A stretch of 64,000 nucleotides of DNA from Dryas octopetala. Lineage: Eukaryota; Streptophyta; Magnoliopsida; Rosales; Rosaceae. The translations under genes and the position numbers were made by a program. The stretch covers positions 18,927,614 through 18,991,613 of the forward strand of contig OY992836.1 in NCBI GenBank assembly GCA_963921425.1, read 5' to 3'. A model generated the notes under the pieces. That model saw only the letters and a program-made list of their open reading frames with translations, was not told where the DNA came from and searched no databases. Positions 60,301 through 64,000 of this stretch are shown one piece after another; positions within the stretch are counted from its first letter, which is position 1; each line of letters starts with the position of its first letter.

Positions 60301-63168
60301 AAACTTGGGCATCAAGAATACTAATTAAAATAGGAAAAAACTTAGGCACCAAGTATACTAATTAAATTAGGAAAAAGAATATCGAGAATTACCGAGAAGG
60401 ATGCATATATACAGATTCTCACTCAAACTTTGGCAAAATATTCCTAGTAAAATTTAATAGCAAAACTTCCCCAAATCTTTACCCTCCGAATAACATGTAC
60501 ATATTAGTGGTGCGTGCCACATCACATTCTTGTCATAGTAACTTTTGCAGGGTCATCTGGTTTACTTGTTATTTGATTGCTGCTTTTATTATCTCTATAG
60601 TCAATGGGAATTCTAACACTCGGTTTCTATCTTTTAAGTTACCATTTTGAATTAGATGACATTAACTGTACACTCGGTTTCTATCTTTTAAGTTACCACT
60701 TACCATTAGAGTAGCATCTGCATTTTAACATCTTCAGTAAACTACATGTCTTTCTCCTCCCCAATTCTTTTCAGATTGGAAGCCAAGAAACATTGGTTAG
60801 TGATTTTCAAATTTTGGAGTCTGGAAGCTCTGAAAATGATTCCACAAGGAAGGACCAACCAGTATCAACCATGTCATTTCCTGAAGTTCAGCGACTCATT
60901 TCTTTGTTTTTTGCTTTATGTACAAAGGTTTGTATATAATCTCTCCTTGACCGGCAATTAATTAGATACTTGTGGTAATTGCTCTTTTTCTAAGGCTTGT
61001 TTTTCCTGGCAACACTAATGTAGGGTTTTTTCTTTTAATTTTTTAATACGTGCAGAAACCTAGACTTATTCAACTTGTATTTAATATTTATGGACATGCC
61101 CCGAAAGCTGTAAAGCAGGTGACTCTCGTTGATTTCTGTTGATATTATTTGTAGTTATTGTTAGCATGTTAGATTAGTTAATATGTTTTGTATAGTATGG
61201 TATCTTTCGACATAAGCGACTACTTAATGCATGAACTCTGTGATAGTGCAATTGTGAGCTGTGAGGTATCTTGTAGTAAGAGTGTCTACAATGCTGAAAT
61301 ACATAGGGAACAAATTAAGGACCTGGCAATGACTGTAGTATCTTTGTGCTGGTGGGTGGGCGCATTTAAATTGTCCTGTAGCCATGTTGGTTTGAGTTGG
61401 GCCATCAGGTGAACCAATTCTATATGTCATGCAGTATATATGACTGCATTACTGAAATTATCATTCAAAAGCTTAAGTTGATTGAAATCTGGCCCAACAA
61501 TGTTCCCTAAGCTCTCTTACACTAACACAAGACTGCCATTTCTTGAATGTAACACTCTTACACATCAGGATAGTTAAGTTTTATGCTTGTTAACAGAAAC
61601 AGATCCAAACTATAGAATATATAAGCTTGAAATGGTTCAGTTTGATTTCTAGGTTTAAAACTTAAATCAGTTGTGTAGTATATATATATATATATATATA
61701 GATTCGATCAGGTGTGGACGAACGAATGTGCGAACATGTCTCCGAGCGCTCAGCGATGGGTGCGAATGTGCGGACATCCGCAGGTATATATATATATATA
61801 GTGCTGATCCTCTAAGACAGTCAGTTAAGTTTAGGCAAGCATCCCATGCCACTGAGGTTAAAGAGCCAATGTTCCTGCCCGTCTAATAATGTGGAGCTAT
61901 AATCAATTTAGCACTGTCTAGTACTTGATACAAACCTATCTTAACTGGGTTGGGTTTCTGTGACTTAGGTTTTCCTATTTCCTTTGTTAATTAATTTATG
62001 TTTGTCTGTGAAAATCTATGGAATTCATACATATCATATGGATTTAAGTGGAATCTTTCATGAGGTCCTGCCATTTTTTTAATTTTTTTTAATGTTATCA
62101 AGTGCTGCATAATGTAAGTAAAATCCCATCTCATCACCAGGAAATAAGCCTCGTGTGAGAAAGGATTTTATATGTGACTTTTTTTAATCATATGTAATTA
62201 CTAATGGCACTACATTTAATTATTTTGTAACCTTTGAAATGATGCAGGCTTTTCATCGCCATATCCCTGTTCTTATAAGGGCCCTAGGGTCATCATATTC
62301 TGAATTGCTTGATATTATATCTGATCCACCACAAGGAAGTGAAAATCTTTTGATGCTGGTGGGTGTTGTATTTTCTGTTTTTATTATGATAGTGTTTTTC
62401 AATATTGAAACTTTTGTTTGTTTTTCTTCTTTTTTTTATTCATAAATTTTCTGTATGTAGATGATGCTTATATTTTTTTTTTTTTTGGTAATATGGCAAG
62501 GTGCTGCAAATCTTGACTCAAGAGACAACTCCTTCTTCTGATCTGATAGCCACTGTTAAACATTTGTATGAAACTAAATTAAAGGTTTTTCGAAGAACTA
62601 AAGCTTTTTCTTTTTTCAGTATTAAATTTTTTTCCCATTTTAATGATTAAACCTAATTTGTATAATTGTTGCCTACAGGATGTCACAATTCTTATTCCAA
62701 TGTTGTCTTCACTTTCTAAAAATGAGGTTTGTTTCATAGATTTTGCTCCTCTTCCTCTTCTAGTACTTCTAATGTGATATATTCATTTTCTTAAGTTTTG
62801 TTTGTTTAACACTATTCCCCAAAACTTAATCTGTTAGTGTAGAATGATAATTATTTTATACTCTTAACTCCCCGAATTGAACCAAATGATCAATAATTAT
62901 TGTATAATGTTCTTTTCCTTAGCACGGTTTCTTAAATCGTATTTGAGAAACAATACTAACATATTTATGTTAATTGCAAAAAAAAATGTAACTGCAATAG
63001 TGGAGTTTATTATGCTGATAGTTTCACATAGATGTTTTCCTTATGACTAATCATTTTTATGGATCCAGGTTTTACCCATATTCCCTCGGCTTGTCGCTCT
63101 TCCTTTAGAAAAGTTCCAGACAGCACTTGCTCACATACTGCAGGTACATGCGGTCTTCTATATCTGAT

Positions 63169-63227
<59 letters not shown>

Positions 63228-64000
63228 AAGGAAAACAATTCAAGTTTGAATAATAAATGAGACACAATTTGATAAAACTGAAGTCAACATGTCATATCCT
63301 ATCAATCCCAGGGCTCAGCTCATACAGGTCCAGCTTTAACTCCTGCAGAAGTGCTGGTTTCCATCCATGGCATTGTTCCTGAGAAAGATGGCCCTGCACT
63401 TAAGAAGGCAAGTCTTTATTTCATTGAATATACATATATATATATATATATAAAATCAAGTCTTATCGAGTAGACAAGATGATTTATGAATCTCATCTTA
63501 GCCATGGGGTCCTATCTTCTATCTAATGTGTCAAAAATAATTGTATGCCCAAAATTCAGATAATAGAATGGTTGTAGTCATTTGATGTAGCCAGTGTTCA
63601 TAATAATGGGCAACCATAGAGGTCTGGGGTGGAGTTTACACATGTTGGATTAGATAGGGCAACCCAGGACCATCACAGGGTTTGAGCTAATTTCCTACAT
63701 CCCTGCCTTGGGAAAATGGCCCTGGTTAATGCTGTAGTTTGGGTTGTTTATATTCATCTTCTGTGCAATGTATATTGAGGACAATTTGTTCTAGAAAATA
63801 CAACTTGGATGGAATAAAACCTCAAACAACTTGGGACTAATTAGATTGTTTGAGGTTCAACTAATTCTTTGGCTTATGCAAAATTCTCTGGCCCAGGTTC
63901 ACCCATGGGTTGGGTTGGTTTAGATTTTTTGACTTGTCAAAGTGCATCCCTCGTCAATGATAAGTGGTTTGACTATTCTGGAATGAATCTCATTGTACCT
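43654..64000 (+). CDS. ESP4: Symplekin/Pta1 homologue ESP4 (3' end outside window)
   Basis: Twenty-one exons are visible: 43654-43856, 44564-44723, 45499-45591, 45933-46035, 46260-46422, 54149-54323, 55309-55437, 55545-56144, 56267-56893, 57129-57197, 57867-57980, 58062-58307, 59414-59461, 59630-59776, 60775-60927, 61056-61118, 62248-62358, 62501-62584, 62679-62726, 63069-63143 and 63312-63407. They hold 3,507 nt (1,169 codons) in one frame; about 300 more residues are expected beyond the window. Symplekin is the scaffold of the nuclear cleavage and polyadenylation complex; Arabidopsis ESP4 mutants enhance silencing and alter flowering. The N-terminal HEAT-like DUF3453 region includes FHRRGKVEIW and RKRPVHYSTILSAL. 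A low-complexity middle has DPRRLDPR. The Symplekin C-terminal domain starts near LHSQDEIRAKSIRL. Intron 5 is 7.7 kb. The last visible donor is GC (AAG/GCAAGT). Confidence 0.95.
44727..44759. repeat. (TC)n microsatellite at the start of ESP4 intron 2
   Basis: About 16 TC units begin 3 nt after the intron 2 donor (CAG/GTTTCTC). Confidence 0.9.
46501..46543. repeat. (TC)n microsatellite in ESP4 intron 5
   Basis: Pure TC run of 43 nt. Confidence 0.9.
49195..49293. repeat. 31-nt tandem repeat, three copies
   Basis: Units at 49195-49225, 49226-49256 and 49257-49287 share GCATTYAGAAAATATAGGT and GTTAGTAACAT, followed by a partial unit. TTGTGGCAAAT flanks both sides (about 49162 and 49297). Confidence 0.9.
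50230..50425 (+). mobile_element. LINE/SINE-like 3' end relic
   Basis: The segment ends GGTTTTCTTAATAAAATTTG, then TGTTTCTAAC and seven A residues. This T-rich end with AATAAA and an A tail is typical of plant non-LTR retroposon 3' ends. The 107-codon frame across it matches nothing I know. Confidence 0.4.
59224..59331. repeat. 54-bp tandem duplication in ESP4 intron 12
   Basis: Two copies (59224-59277 and 59278-59331) of GGGTAGCTAGACATGATTGG, then T(T/A)TAGTCTTATG and the remainder, differ at about one position. An AATAAA-type end and a T-run follow. Confidence 0.9.
59950..60540 (-). mobile_element. Possible LTR-derived insertion in ESP4 intron 14
   Basis: It contains ACTCTGTTTCATTATTCAAT and nearby A/G-rich stretches resembling plant copia LTRs in antisense, and a duplicated phrase (CTTGGGCATCAAGAATACTA / CTTAGGCACCAAGTATACTA). 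No terminal repeats or coding frame are seen, so the boundaries are approximate. Confidence 0.3.
61679..61801. repeat. GC-rich insert between two (TA)n runs in ESP4 intron 16
   Basis: TA runs at about 61679-61700 and 61784-61801 bracket about 85 bp that are much richer in CG dinucleotides than the intron around them, with GTGCGAACATGTC, GAGCGCTC and GTGCGGACATCC. The layout suits a small TA-targeting MITE, but no family is recognised. Confidence 0.5.
63175..63225. repeat. (CT)n microsatellite in ESP4 intron 20
   Basis: Pure CT run of about 51 nt. Confidence 0.9.

Overview
The window is nuclear DNA of a flowering plant, most probably a eudicot; the AT-rich intergenic style would suit a woody rosid, but the species is inference. 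Plant-only gene families, introns with GT-AG borders, a CC-NBS-LRR immune receptor gene and many MITE, hAT-like, SINE-like and LTR-derived repeats support this. No organelle, bacterial or viral gene block is visible.

Layout. (1) Positions 1-3.3 kb: AT-rich DNA with a degenerate LTR-like block in minus orientation. (2) 3.3-6.0 kb: a two-exon RING-H2/VWA E3 ubiquitin ligase of the WAV3/EDA40 family, plus strand. (3) 6.7-10.3 kb: a repeat cluster holding a 1.6 kb hAT-like foldback element with an 8-bp target duplication, a nested SINE relic, a second foldback MITE, and an LTR-like block related to the first but in plus orientation. (4) 14.0-16.6 kb: HEMA (glutamyl-tRNA reductase), minus strand, three exons. 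(5) 20.5-27.1 kb: PEP carboxykinase, plus strand, twelve exons. (6) 28.1-35.7 kb: a decayed cluster with a CC-NBS-LRR gene broken by a frameshift just before its MHD motif, an intronless and broken copy of the DEAD-box helicase RH21/Prp28 on the minus strand, and an LRR-only relic of the same receptor family. (7) 36.4-37.7 kb: UFC1, the E2 of the UFM1 pathway, minus strand, three exons. (8) 37.9-42.2 kb: a 2.6 kb double foldback element starting only about 225 bp upstream of the UFC1 start codon, then a short hAT-like MITE and a further foldback MITE. (9) 43.65 kb to the window end: the symplekin/Pta1 homologue ESP4, plus strand, 21 exons seen, with a 7.7 kb fifth intron and the last exons lying outside the window.

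The intact genes are housekeeping or developmental and do not form one pathway: tetrapyrrole synthesis, gluconeogenesis, UFMylation, mRNA 3'-end processing and ubiquitin ligation. The unusual content is in the repeats and broken genes. I found no convincing novel enzymatic system. The best candidates for a second look are the composite foldback element beside UFC1, which could form very long hairpin RNAs, and the broken NLR cluster.
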